From an uncultured Alphaproteobacteria bacterium (lineage in GTDB: Bacteria; Pseudomonadota; Alphaproteobacteria; HIMB59; GCA-002718135): DNA of 64,000 bases. The stretch is taken from NCBI GenBank assembly GCA_902614375.1, contig CACMKZ010000005.1, positions 16,001 through 80,000 on the forward strand, given 5' to 3'. Positions 1 to 8,356 of this stretch are shown in pieces. The notes under the pieces were generated by a model, which saw nothing but the letters and a program-made list of their open reading frames with translations, had not been told where the DNA came from and made no database searches. The stretch's first letter is position 1, and each line of letters starts with the position of its first letter. A program made the position numbers and the translations under genes.

Positions 1-714
1 AAATTTATCTATCCATTTATCTTTCATATACAGTACGCCAAGACCTGAAGGGCCGTACATTTTATGTGCAGAAAAAACATAAAAATCCGGATCTAAATCT
101 TTTAGGTCAACTTTTTTGTGAGGAGCAAATTGACAACCATCTAATAGTAACGGTATATTCTCTTTTTCCGCAATTTCTTTTATTTTATCAAAATTAGTTA
201 TTGATCCTGTTACATTTGACATGTGGGTTAATGTAATTAATTTAGTTTTTGAGTTAATTTTATCATTTAATTCATCGTAATTAATTTCACTATTTTCATT
301 TAGCCCAAGAGGAATAATTTTAATCTTTTTTTCAATTAAATGCCAAGGTATCAAATTAGCATGGTGTTCAAGATAACTTAAGATTATTTCATCGCCATCG
401 TTTAAAAATCTTTTAGACATACAAGATGAAATTAAATTTATACCCTCAGTTGCACTTTTAACAAAAATAATATTTTTTTCAGATGTATTTAAGTAATCTG
501 CAATTTTTTTTCGTGAATCTTCAAATTTTTTTGTTAACTTTGAACTTAATTCATAATTACCTCTGTGTATATTTGCATATTCATTTGTGTAACAATTATT
601 AGTAGCTTCAATCATTTCATCAACTTTTAATGCTGATGCCGCAGTATCTAAAAAAACTAGATTTGGATTTTTTTTGAATACGGGAAATTTTGATTTTAAG
701 TTTGAAATATTCAT
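1..714 (-). CDS. sufS: SufS-type cysteine desulfurase, 3' end cut by the window edge
   Basis: A PLP-dependent enzyme that removes sulfur from cysteine as a persulfide for Fe-S cluster assembly. The visible 238 codons cover the N-terminal part and most of the PLP fold. They include a conserved histidine in THMSNVTG and the cofactor lysine in SAHKMYGPSG near residue 218. The catalytic cysteine loop lies beyond the window. The ATG at 714-712 overlaps the sufD stop as ATGA, so it is translationally coupled and last in the visible sufB-C-D-S order. The class II (SufS) assignment rests on the SAHK motif and the operon; IscS would not be expected here. Confidence 0.93.
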   Translation of the reverse strand, partial: MNISNLKSKFPVFKKNPNLVFLDTAASALKVDEMIEATNNCYTNEYANIHRGNYELSSKLTKKFEDSRKKIADYLNTSEKNIIFVKSATEGINLISSCMSKRFLNDGDEIILSYLEHHANLIPWHLIEKKIKIIPLGLNENSEINYDELNDKINSKTKLITLTHMSNVTGSITNFDKIKEIAEKENIPLLLDGCQFAPHKKVDLKDLDPDFYVFSAHKMYGPSGLGVLYMKDKWIDKF

Positions 715-1937
715 TTTACTTTACTTAAGTATCTTACAATTTTCTTTTGTATTATTTCAGACATTTGATCATTATCAATACTACTTAATTCTTCATTAAT
801 AAATGACGATATCAATATTTTAGTTGCTGCAATTTTACTCATACCTCTAGATCTAAGATAAAAAATAGCATTTTCATCTATTGGTCCAATGGTTGAACCA
901 TGACTACATTTTACATCGTCAGCATAAATTTTTAATTCAGGTTTAGAAAAATATGATGCGTTTTCAGATAAAAGTATACCTTTGCTAAGTTGATACCCCT
1001 CAGTTTTTTGTGCAACTTGATCAACATGAGTGTTACTAAAGTATGTTGCTGTAGAACGATCATTCAAAATACCTTTGTAAACTTGATTGCTTTTACAATC
1101 TTCAGCTAAATGCTTAACAAATGTTTTGTTGTTTGATATATTATTATCTTTAAGGAAAAATATACCTTGTAAATCAGCTTCTGAATTTATCTCTATTAGC
1201 TCAGAAAAATGAAAATTTCTAACGTAACCCTCAGAAAAATTATATACTTTTTGAATATAGGTAGAATCTTTTTTACATGAAGAATGACTTGTTATTATTA
1301 AATTATGATTGGGAGAATTGTCTTGTATTAGAAAATGGTTTAACTGAGAATTTTTTTCTAATTTAATTACGTTTAATATATTTAAAGTTGAATTATTTTT
1401 ATTTTCATATTCCTCAATAAGATTGAGAGATGATCCTTCTTCACAAATAAAGTTATTCTTTTGGAAAATAGTTAAATCATCATCAGTTATAATGTTTGAT
1501 ATTTTAATTTTAATATTATTATTTTTTTTTATAATAATCTTGAATCCACAATTTAAAAATAATGAATTTAAGTTTACGAAATGATCATTATTTGCAATTG
1601 TATTATTTTTAGAAAAATCATTGTAATCTTCTTCTACAATTTTGGTTATTTCAATTTTATCATCTTTAAAATTTGAACACTGACCATTTACAGAAACAAT
1701 TGAATAAGTATTATCATTATTATTGTTTATCACTGATGTTTCTTCTGGAACAAGATATTTGTATTTAAAATCAAGGAAGTTTTTTAAATTTACATTTTTT
1801 AAACTTTCATTATTTTTTTTATCAAATCTATCGTTTTTAAAAATATTTATTAATTTTTCCCTATGATTTTGAACATCTTTGTTTTTTGAAAAAAAAATAT
1901 TTTTTTTATTTTTTTGATAATTATCTTGTATATTCAT
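711..1937 (-). CDS. sufD: Fe-S cluster scaffold subunit SufD
   Basis: SufD pairs with SufB and SufC in the SufBC2D complex that builds Fe-S clusters in the cytoplasm. At 408 residues it has normal family length. The N-terminal half is very Asn/Lys-rich and poorly conserved. The C-terminal beta-helix end carries the diagnostic KPELKIYADDVKCSHGSTIG stretch near residue 330, followed by the YLRSRGMS segment. Its ATG overlaps the sufC stop by one base (TAATG) and its stop overlaps the sufS start, so the four genes are tightly coupled. Confidence 0.95.
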   Translation of the reverse strand: MNIQDNYQKNKKNIFFSKNKDVQNHREKLINIFKNDRFDKKNNESLKNVNLKNFLDFKYKYLVPEETSVINNNNDNTYSIVSVNGQCSNFKDDKIEITKIVEEDYNDFSKNNTIANNDHFVNLNSLFLNCGFKIIIKKNNNIKIKISNIITDDDLTIFQKNNFICEEGSSLNLIEEYENKNNSTLNILNVIKLEKNSQLNHFLIQDNSPNHNLIITSHSSCKKDSTYIQKVYNFSEGYVRNFHFSELIEINSEADLQGIFFLKDNNISNNKTFVKHLAEDCKSNQVYKGILNDRSTATYFSNTHVDQVAQKTEGYQLSKGILLSENASYFSKPELKIYADDVKCSHGSTIGPIDENAIFYLRSRGMSKIAATKILISSFINEELSSIDNDQMSEIIQKKIVRYLSKVK

Positions 1938-2677
1938 TACTGAAATTTTTGAAATCCATCTTTTTCTATTTCAGCAGCAATTTCAGAACCTCCTGATTTA
2001 ACAATAGAGCCATTTACCATAACATGTACAAAATCTGGTTTTATATAATCCAAAAGTTTTTGATAATGAGTAATGATTAAAAATGAATTATCTTTTGTTT
2101 TAAGTTTGTTAACACCATCAGTAACTATTTTAAGAGCATCAATATCAAGTCCTGAGTCAGTTTCATCCAATATAGCTAAATCTGGATTAAGAATACTCAT
2201 TTGCAAAATTTCATAACGTTTTTTTTCACCACCAGAAAATCCTGTGTTAACTGATCGTTTAAGCATATCAATATTTATACCTAAATCACTGGCTTTAGAT
2301 TTTAAAAGCTTAGCGAATGATAAATTATCAATTTCATCCTCATTCATACGTTTTTTTTTTGAATTAATTGCAGAGTGGAGGAATGGAGTTATATTTACTC
2401 CAGGTATTTCAACTGGATATTGAAAAGCCAAAAACATTCCTTCTTGCGCTCTTTCTTCAATATTTAAATCAAATAAATCATTGTCTTTAAAATTAATTTT
2501 ACCATTTAAGATTTCATAATCTTCTTTACCTGCTAAAACGTTTGCCAATGTACTTTTACCAGATCCATTTGGGCCCATAATTGCATGCACTTCACCTTTA
2601 TTAATATTCAAGTTTAGGTTTTTAAGAATATTTTTATTTTCAATTTTTACTGATAGATCATTAATTTCTAAAAACAT
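1937..2677 (-). CDS. sufC: Fe-S assembly ATPase SufC
   Basis: ABC-type ATPase that drives conformational change in the SufB-SufD scaffold; it is cytoplasmic, not a transporter. The 246 residues show Walker A GPNGSGKST near residue 36, signature SGGEKKR near 149, Walker B LAILDETDSGLD near 167 and the H-loop ITHYQ. The ETDSGLD form with the SGGEKKR signature is typical of SufC. It starts one base after the sufB stop and overlaps sufD by one base. Confidence 0.97.
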   Translation of the reverse strand: MFLEINDLSVKIENKNILKNLNLNINKGEVHAIMGPNGSGKSTLANVLAGKEDYEILNGKINFKDNDLFDLNIEERAQEGMFLAFQYPVEIPGVNITPFLHSAINSKKKRMNEDEIDNLSFAKLLKSKASDLGINIDMLKRSVNTGFSGGEKKRYEILQMSILNPDLAILDETDSGLDIDALKIVTDGVNKLKTKDNSFLIITHYQKLLDYIKPDFVHVMVNGSIVKSGGSEIAAEIEKDGFQKFQ

Positions 2678-2678
2678 A

Positions 2679-4130
2679 CTACCCTACACTTCCTTCTAGA
2701 GATATAGATACCAGTTTTTGTGCTTCGACGGCAAATTCCATGGGAAGTTCTTGAAGAACTTGTTTACAAAAGCCATTAACTATTAATGAAACTGCTTCTT
2801 CATGACTTAAACCTCTTTGTCTACAGTAATAAAGTTGATCCTCGTTTATTTTAGAGGTCGAAGCTTCGTGCTCAATAACTGCTGTATTATTTTTTGAGTC
2901 AATGTAAGGAACTGTATGAGCTCCACATTGATTTCCTACTAACAAAGAATCACATTGAGTATAATTCCTTGCTTTTTCAGCTTTCCTTAAAAAAGATACT
3001 TCACCTCTGTAAGTATTTTGCGACTTACCTAAGGAAATACCTTTTGATATAATTTTGCTTTTGGTATTTTTACCTATGTGAGTCATTTTTGTTCCTGTGT
3101 CAGCTTGTTGAAAATTGTTTGTTATTGCGACAGAGTAAAATTCACCAATAGAATTATCTCCTTTTAAGATGCAGCTAGGATATTTCCAGGTAATAGAAGA
3201 TCCAGTCTCTACTTGCGTCCATGATATCTTGCTATTTTTACCAGCACAAAGACCTCTTTTAGTAACAAAATTATAAATGCCACCTTTTCCATCTTCATCT
3301 CCCGGATACCAATTTTGAACAGTTGAATATTTTATTTCAGCATCCTCTAAGGCAATTAATTCTACATTGGCTGCGTGCAATTGGTTATCGTCTCTTTTGG
3401 GAGCTGTACATCCCTCAAGATAGCTAACATAACTGCCTTTATCAGCAATAATTAGAGTCCTCTCAAATTGTCCAGTATTTTCCGCGTTAATTCTAAAATA
3501 AGTAGATAGTTCCATTGGACATTTTACGCCCTCTGGTATGTAAACAAAAGATCCATCAGTAAAAACAGCAGAATTTAATGCTGAAAAAGAATGATCTCCA
3601 GGAGGAATAACTGAACCTAAATATTTTTTTATTAAATCAGGATGTTTTTGAATAGCTTCACCTATAGAACAAAAAATTATTCCAAGCTTTTCTAATTCAC
3701 CTTTATAAGTTGTTGCAACTGAAACACTATCAAAAACAACATCTACAGCAACGCCAGCTAGAACTTTTTGCTCCTCTAAGGGAATGCCTAATTTGTTATA
3801 TGTCTCTATAAGTTTAGGATCGACTTCACTTAGGTCTTTGGGTTTCTTCTCAAAACCTTTTGGTGCTGAATAATAATAAATATCTTGATAATCAATTTCA
3901 GGAAAACTAAGATTTGCCCATTTAGGTTCTTTCATTTTTTTCCATTTTGCAAATGATTTTAATCTCCAATCAAGCATCCATTTTGGTTCGTTCTTTTTTA
4001 AAGAAATAAATTTAATAGTATCTTCGCTCAATCCTTTTTTAGGCTTTTCATTATCGATATCGGTTACAAAGCCATATTTGTATTTATTTTTACTATAAGT
4101 ATCTAACGTATTTAGAGTTTCTGAGTTCAC
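2679..4130 (-). CDS. sufB: Fe-S cluster scaffold protein SufB
   Basis: Main scaffold on which nascent Fe-S clusters form before transfer to apo-proteins. At 483 residues it is full length. Hallmarks are [18 protein letters not shown], the YLEGCTAP segment, and the C-terminal EHEASTSKI and [11 protein letters not shown] motifs. The start is GTG at 4130; the ATG a few bases upstream is out of frame. This is the first gene of the visible suf operon. The 79 bases up to mnmA are AT-rich; no clear IscR or Irr box was recognised there, and neither iscR nor sufE is present in the window. Confidence 0.96.
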   Translation of the reverse strand: MNSETLNTLDTYSKNKYKYGFVTDIDNEKPKKGLSEDTIKFISLKKNEPKWMLDWRLKSFAKWKKMKEPKWANLSFPEIDYQDIYYYSAPKGFEKKPKDLSEVDPKLIETYNKLGIPLEEQKVLAGVAVDVVFDSVSVATTYKGELEKLGIIFCSIGEAIQKHPDLIKKYLGSVIPPGDHSFSALNSAVFTDGSFVYIPEGVKCPMELSTYFRINAENTGQFERTLIIADKGSYVSYLEGCTAPKRDDNQLHAANVELIALEDAEIKYSTVQNWYPGDEDGKGGIYNFVTKRGLCAGKNSKISWTQVETGSSITWKYPSCILKGDNSIGEFYSVAITNNFQQADTGTKMTHIGKNTKSKIISKGISLGKSQNTYRGEVSFLRKAEKARNYTQCDSLLVGNQCGAHTVPYIDSKNNTAVIEHEASTSKINEDQLYYCRQRGLSHEEAVSLIVNGFCKQVLQELPMEFAVEAQKLVSISLEGSVG

Positions 4131-4209
4131 AATACTTCATCTAATTCATTAATTTAAAAAATCTAGTTATTTCAACAAAAATTAACCAAATTTAGAACTG
4201 ATTTTAAAT

Positions 4210-5304
4210 TTAAGCGGTAATCCAACCACCTCCAAGTAATTGGTCATTTTTATAAAAAACACAAGCTTGGCCAGGAGAAGTATTATCTAATTCCTTTTCA
4301 AATGTAAAAGTTCCATAGTTGCTATTTATATCAAGAATTCCTGGTAAATCTTCTTGGGTGGATCTTATTTTTGCTGAACAATCAAGTTCTTTAGGTAGAA
4401 TGTTGCCACCTAACCAATTGATATTCTTAAAGTTAATAACTTTTTTTTTTAATTTTTCTTTTGTCCCTAGAGTAATTGAATTCTGATCTTTATTTATACC
4501 TATTACGTATAAAGGTTCTTTTGAACCACTAATTCCAATACCTTTTCTTTGACCAATAGTGTAATTACTAATACCTTCATGGGTTCCAAGAATATTATTG
4601 TCAATATCATAAATTATTCCTTTTTTATTTACACTTGGATTTAAATTATTAACAAGATCTCTATAAGAGTCTGATGTTACAAAACATATATCTTGGCTAT
4701 CAGGTTTATCATTAACACTTAATTTATATTCTTTAGCTAGCTGTCTAATTTCAGATTTTTTATAATCCCCTAATGGAAATCTTACATAGTTCAATTGCTC
4801 TTGTAATGTTGAAAAAAGGAAGAAACTTTGATCTTTTGAAAAATCTTTAGCTTTATGTAAACTTGCATTATTCAAAGTTCCTTTTCTTATTGCGTAGTGA
4901 CCTGTTGCAAGGGCATCAGCTCCAATTTTTTTTGCCTCATTAAGTAAGTCTGAAAATTTTACTGTCTCATTACACTTAACGCAGGGTAAAGGAGTTTCAC
5001 CATTTGCATAAGAATCGACAAAGTTACTAATTACTCCATCAAAAAATTTGCCCTGATAATCTAAGACTAAGTGTTTGAAATCATTTTTTAGAGCAACATT
5101 TTTAGCGTCTTCAATATCAATACCAGCACAACACGATTTACTCTTAGATATGTTAGAATTATTATATAATTTTAGTGTAATGCCAATTACTTCATAACCT
5201 TGTTTTTTTAGCATGACAGCAGCAACTGAACTATCCACGCCGCCAGACATCGCAACTACGACTTTTGTATCTTTTTCTGCCTTATCAAAACCAAGAGAAT
5301 TCAT
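4210..5304 (-). CDS. mnmA: tRNA-specific 2-thiouridylase MnmA
   Basis: Adds the 2-thio group to U34 of Lys, Glu and Gln tRNAs, using sulfur relayed from a cysteine desulfurase. The 364 residues hold the ATP PP-loop motif AMSGGVDSSVAA near 18, the first catalytic cysteine in LPCVKCNETVKF near 108, and the second in DSQDICFV near 205. The GQRKGIG segment of the C-terminal half is also present. It lies upstream of the suf genes on the same strand, which fits its sulfur need, but the 79-base gap leaves co-transcription open. It is divergent from the hydrolase at 5361. Confidence 0.96.
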   Translation of the reverse strand: MNSLGFDKAEKDTKVVVAMSGGVDSSVAAVMLKKQGYEVIGITLKLYNNSNISKSKSCCAGIDIEDAKNVALKNDFKHLVLDYQGKFFDGVISNFVDSYANGETPLPCVKCNETVKFSDLLNEAKKIGADALATGHYAIRKGTLNNASLHKAKDFSKDQSFFLFSTLQEQLNYVRFPLGDYKKSEIRQLAKEYKLSVNDKPDSQDICFVTSDSYRDLVNNLNPSVNKKGIIYDIDNNILGTHEGISNYTIGQRKGIGISGSKEPLYVIGINKDQNSITLGTKEKLKKKVINFKNINWLGGNILPKELDCSAKIRSTQEDLPGILDINSNYGTFTFEKELDNTSPGQACVFYKNDQLLGGGWITA

Positions 5305-5360
5305 ATATTTAAAACATCTATATTTACAAAATCATATAACTTCAATATTAGCTTTATCAA

Positions 5361-6005
5361 ATGGTAGACTTATTAATTCCAGGGCCAGAAGGAAAAATAG
5401 AGGCTAAATATTCACATAACAAAAGAGACGACTCACCGATAGTTATATTATTGCATCCTGACCCCTCAAAAGGTGGGACGATGCATACTAAAATAATATT
5501 CAAAATGTACAAAATTTTTATCAAAGCAGGATTTTCTACAATAAGATTTAATTTTAGAGGAGTTGGTAAAAGTGAGGGGTATTTTGATGATGGAGAAGGT
5601 GAATTGAGTGATGCTGCTTGTATTTTGGATTGGTTACAACAATATAACACTAATTCGAAGATTTGTTGGGTAGCCGGATTTTCTTTTGGAGCTTGGATAG
5701 CAATGCAGCTATTAATGCGTAGGCCCGAAATAAATGGTTTTGTAAGTGTTTCGCCCCCTGCAAATTTAAGGGATTTCAGTTTTTTAGCTCCTTGTCCATC
5801 ATCTGGATTAATTGTGCATGGAGATAAGGATAATATTGCTTCATTTGATTCAACAAAGATATTAGTTGAAAAACTTCAACAACAAAAAAAAGTTGAGATA
5901 AAATTTAAACCTATAAAAGGTGCTGATCATTTCTACGAGAGTTATTCGAATGAATTCGAAAACTCTATAAATGATTATATTAGTCAAACAATCGAAACAA
6001 AATAA
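5361..6005 (+). CDS. alpha/beta hydrolase, COG2945-like
   Basis: A compact 214-residue alpha/beta hydrolase. Visible elements are the oxyanion region LLHPDPSKGGTMH, the strand FNFRGVGKSEG, the nucleophile elbow GFSFGAW with Ser near residue 108, the acid in HGDKDN and the terminal His in GADHFYE. These give a complete catalytic triad for an esterase or lipase-like enzyme. The substrate cannot be read from the sequence. It starts a plus-strand pair with tyrS six bases downstream and shares a 56-base divergent promoter region with mnmA. Confidence 0.85.
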   Translation: MVDLLIPGPEGKIEAKYSHNKRDDSPIVILLHPDPSKGGTMHTKIIFKMYKIFIKAGFSTIRFNFRGVGKSEGYFDDGEGELSDAACILDWLQQYNTNSKICWVAGFSFGAWIAMQLLMRRPEINGFVSVSPPANLRDFSFLAPCPSSGLIVHGDKDNIASFDSTKILVEKLQQQKKVEIKFKPIKGADHFYESYSNEFENSINDYISQTIETK

Positions 6006-6011
6006 TTAGTA

Positions 6012-7250
6012 ATGAAATTAAAATCTGAATTTCTTAATGAAATTAAAGAAAGAGGTTTTATTTATCAAAGTATAGATATTGAAGATTTAGATAAAATAAT
6101 ACTAAAAAATAAAATATCTGGTTATATTGGTTTTGATATAACAAGTGATAGCTTACATATTGGAAGCCTAATTCAATTGATGCTTCTACATTGGCTTGAT
6201 TTTTATGGGCACCAATCGATTGCTTTGGTTGGGGGAGGAACAACATTAATAGGCGATCCTTCAGGAAAAGATCAAACAAGAAAAATATTAAGTAAGAATG
6301 AAATAGATAAAAATATTAATAATATTAAAAAAACATTTGAAAGATTTATCAATCTCAAAAAAAATTCTTTAATAATCAACAACTATGATTGGCTATCTAA
6401 ATTAAATTATATTGATTTCTTGAGGGAATTTGGATCAAAAATTACATTAAATAGAATGCTAACTTTTGAATCTGTAAAAAATAGATTAGATCGTGAACAA
6501 CCACTAAGTATCTTAGAATTTAATTATATGCTTCTTCAAGCTTATGATTTTGTACATTTAAATAAAAATTTTAATTGTATTTTACAAATGGGAGGCTCGG
6601 ATCAGTGGGGTAATATATTAAGTGGAGTAGATTTAATAAGAAAAATAAATAAAAAGACTGCTTTTGGTATTACATCACCACTTATAACTAATAGTGATGG
6701 AACAAAAATGGGAAAGACTGCTGACGGTGCAGTTTGGCTTAATAAAGATAAAATATCCAGTTTAGATTTTTTTCAATTTTGGAGAAATGTAGATGATAAT
6801 GATGTTTCAAGATTTCTATATCTATTTACCAAACTGCCATTAAGGGAAATAGAAAAACTTTCTTTACTCAAAAATCAAGAAATAAACGAAGCTAAAAAAA
6901 TATTAGCTTATGAAGTAACAAAAATTGTGAGAGGGAAAGAAGATGCTGATGAAGCGTTTGAAATTACTAATAATATATTTAGATCAAAAATAGTAGATCA
7001 AAGGTTACCACATATTTCTGAAAATAAATCAAATTTAGAAAATGATAATTTTTCATTATTAGATGCAATAGAAAAACTCAATCTAGTAAAGACCAGAAGT
7101 GAAACAAAAAGATTAATTAAATCTAATGGAGTAAAAGTAAATGATATTTTGTATAATAATAGCAATTATTCCTTAAAAGAATTTTCAGATTTAAAAGAAA
7201 TAAAAATAGCAATAGGAAAAAAGAAAATTGGAATTGTAAAAATAAATTAA
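6012..7250 (+). CDS. tyrS: tyrosyl-tRNA synthetase
   Basis: Class I aminoacyl-tRNA synthetase charging tRNA-Tyr. The HIGH signature appears as LHIGSL near residue 49 and the KMSKS loop as GTKMGKTADGA near 230. The segments QMGGSDQWGNI and FDITSDSLH complete the tyrosine-specific Rossmann fold. The last 70 or so residues form an S4 RNA-binding domain (TRSETKRLIKSNGVKVN). Length 412 is usual. It ends three bases before the convergent prfB stop, leaving no room for a separate terminator. Confidence 0.97.
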   Translation: MKLKSEFLNEIKERGFIYQSIDIEDLDKIILKNKISGYIGFDITSDSLHIGSLIQLMLLHWLDFYGHQSIALVGGGTTLIGDPSGKDQTRKILSKNEIDKNINNIKKTFERFINLKKNSLIINNYDWLSKLNYIDFLREFGSKITLNRMLTFESVKNRLDREQPLSILEFNYMLLQAYDFVHLNKNFNCILQMGGSDQWGNILSGVDLIRKINKKTAFGITSPLITNSDGTKMGKTADGAVWLNKDKISSLDFFQFWRNVDDNDVSRFLYLFTKLPLREIEKLSLLKNQEINEAKKILAYEVTKIVRGKEDADEAFEITNNIFRSKIVDQRLPHISENKSNLENDNFSLLDAIEKLNLVKTRSETKRLIKSNGVKVNDILYNNSNYSLKEFSDLKEIKIAIGKKKIGIVKIN

Positions 7251-7253
7251 ATT

Positions 7254-8349
7254 TTATAATGTAAGTGAATTTTCTAAAAATTTATCTATTTTACCATCTA
7301 AAACATCATTTACATTAGAAGTTTCATACCCACTTCTTAAATCTTTAATAAGTTTATAGGGATGTAAAACATAAGATCTAATTTGATGTCCCCAACCTAT
7401 ATCCTTTTTATCTTTGTTTTTTGTATTTTCATCTTCTTTTCTTTTCTGCAATTCTTTTTCATAAATCCTAGATTTAATCATTTTCATTGCATTAGATTTA
7501 TTTTTGTGTTGAGACCTATCACTTTGACATTGCACTACTATATTAGTTGGTACATGTGTAATTCTTACTGCACTATCAGTTTTATTTACGTGTTGACCGC
7601 CTGCTCCTGATGCTCTGTATGTATCAATTCTAAGATCGCTTTCTTTTATTTCAATTTCTATTTTATCGTCTATTTCTGGATATGCCCAAACACTTGCAAA
7701 ACTAGTGTGTCTTCTTTTATTGCTATCAAAAGGAGAGATTCTAACTAACCTATGTATCCCACTTTCTGCCTTTAACCACCCATAAGAATAATCCATTATA
7801 ATTTTCAAGGTACAGGATTTTATTCCAGCTTCTTCACCTCGCATTTCTTGCAATAAAATAACTTTACAATTTTCTTGTGACTCAGCCCATCTGAAATACA
7901 TTCTCTGCAACATTTGAGCCCAATCTTGACTTTCAGTACCGCCAGCACCTGCATGAATTTCTATAAATGAATTTAGATGGTCAGCTTCATCATTTAATAA
8001 GTTTAAATATCGAATTTTTTCAGACAACGTTAATGTAGATTCGACTTCATTTTTTAGTTCTATTAAAAGTGAATCGTCGTTATTTTTCTGGATATAATTA
8101 AATATCTCTTGATTTTCGTCCAATAATTTTTTTAATTTATTAAAATCTCTTATTTTATTTTCAAACATTTTAATATTTTGAAAAATATCTTTTGCATCTT
8201 TATTTTCCCAGATATTTGGATTTGAGCTTTTTATTTTTAATTCTTCTAAATTGTTTGCAAGAGCTTGGTAGTCAAACTGCCCTCCTTATAAGATTAAAGT
8301 TAAATCTTATTTTTTTTAAATTTGCTTCAATATTTTCTATTAATTCCAT
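7254..8349 (-). CDS. prfB: peptide chain release factor 2 with programmed +1 frameshift
   Basis: RF2 ends translation at UAA and UGA. The coding sequence is in two frames. Zero frame runs from ATG at 8349 for 25 codons to GTT (8277-8275), followed by in-frame TGA (8274-8272). A +1 shift skips base 8274 and reads GAC from 8273 to the stop at 7254, giving 364 residues, the normal RF2 length. A strong internal Shine-Dalgarno AGGAGG (8286-8281) lies three bases before the shift codon, as in the classic autoregulatory site. The SPF codon-recognition tripeptide (RISPFDSN) and the catalytic GGQ (GAGGQHVN) are present. The slip codon is GUU rather than the usual CUU. It follows mrcA by seven bases. 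Confidence 0.96.
8271..8286 (-). promoter_or_regulatory. prfB recoding site (SD-like element, GUU slip codon, UGA, C)
   Basis: Read on the minus strand: AGGAGG, three bases (GCA), GTT, TGA, C. When RF2 is scarce, the ribosome pauses at UGA with the upstream AGGAGG bound to 16S rRNA and slips forward one base, so RF2 controls its own synthesis. Both frames agree on either side of the site with no other stop, which supports true recoding over a sequencing error. Confidence 0.93.
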
Positions 8350-8356
8350 AATGAAA

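Noticed and set aside
4131-4209. An IscR or iron-responsive operator before sufB
   Set aside because: The interval is AT-rich and no convincing match to a known box could be seen.
5357-5650. A 97-codon minus-strand frame within the alpha/beta hydrolase
   Set aside because: The plus-strand hydrolase has a full catalytic triad; the antisense frame shows no recognisable protein.
7254-8168. A truncated, 304-residue RF2 starting at MFENK
   Set aside because: The upstream 60 residues are present across the +1 frameshift site, giving a normal 364-residue protein; the short frame is only its downstream part.
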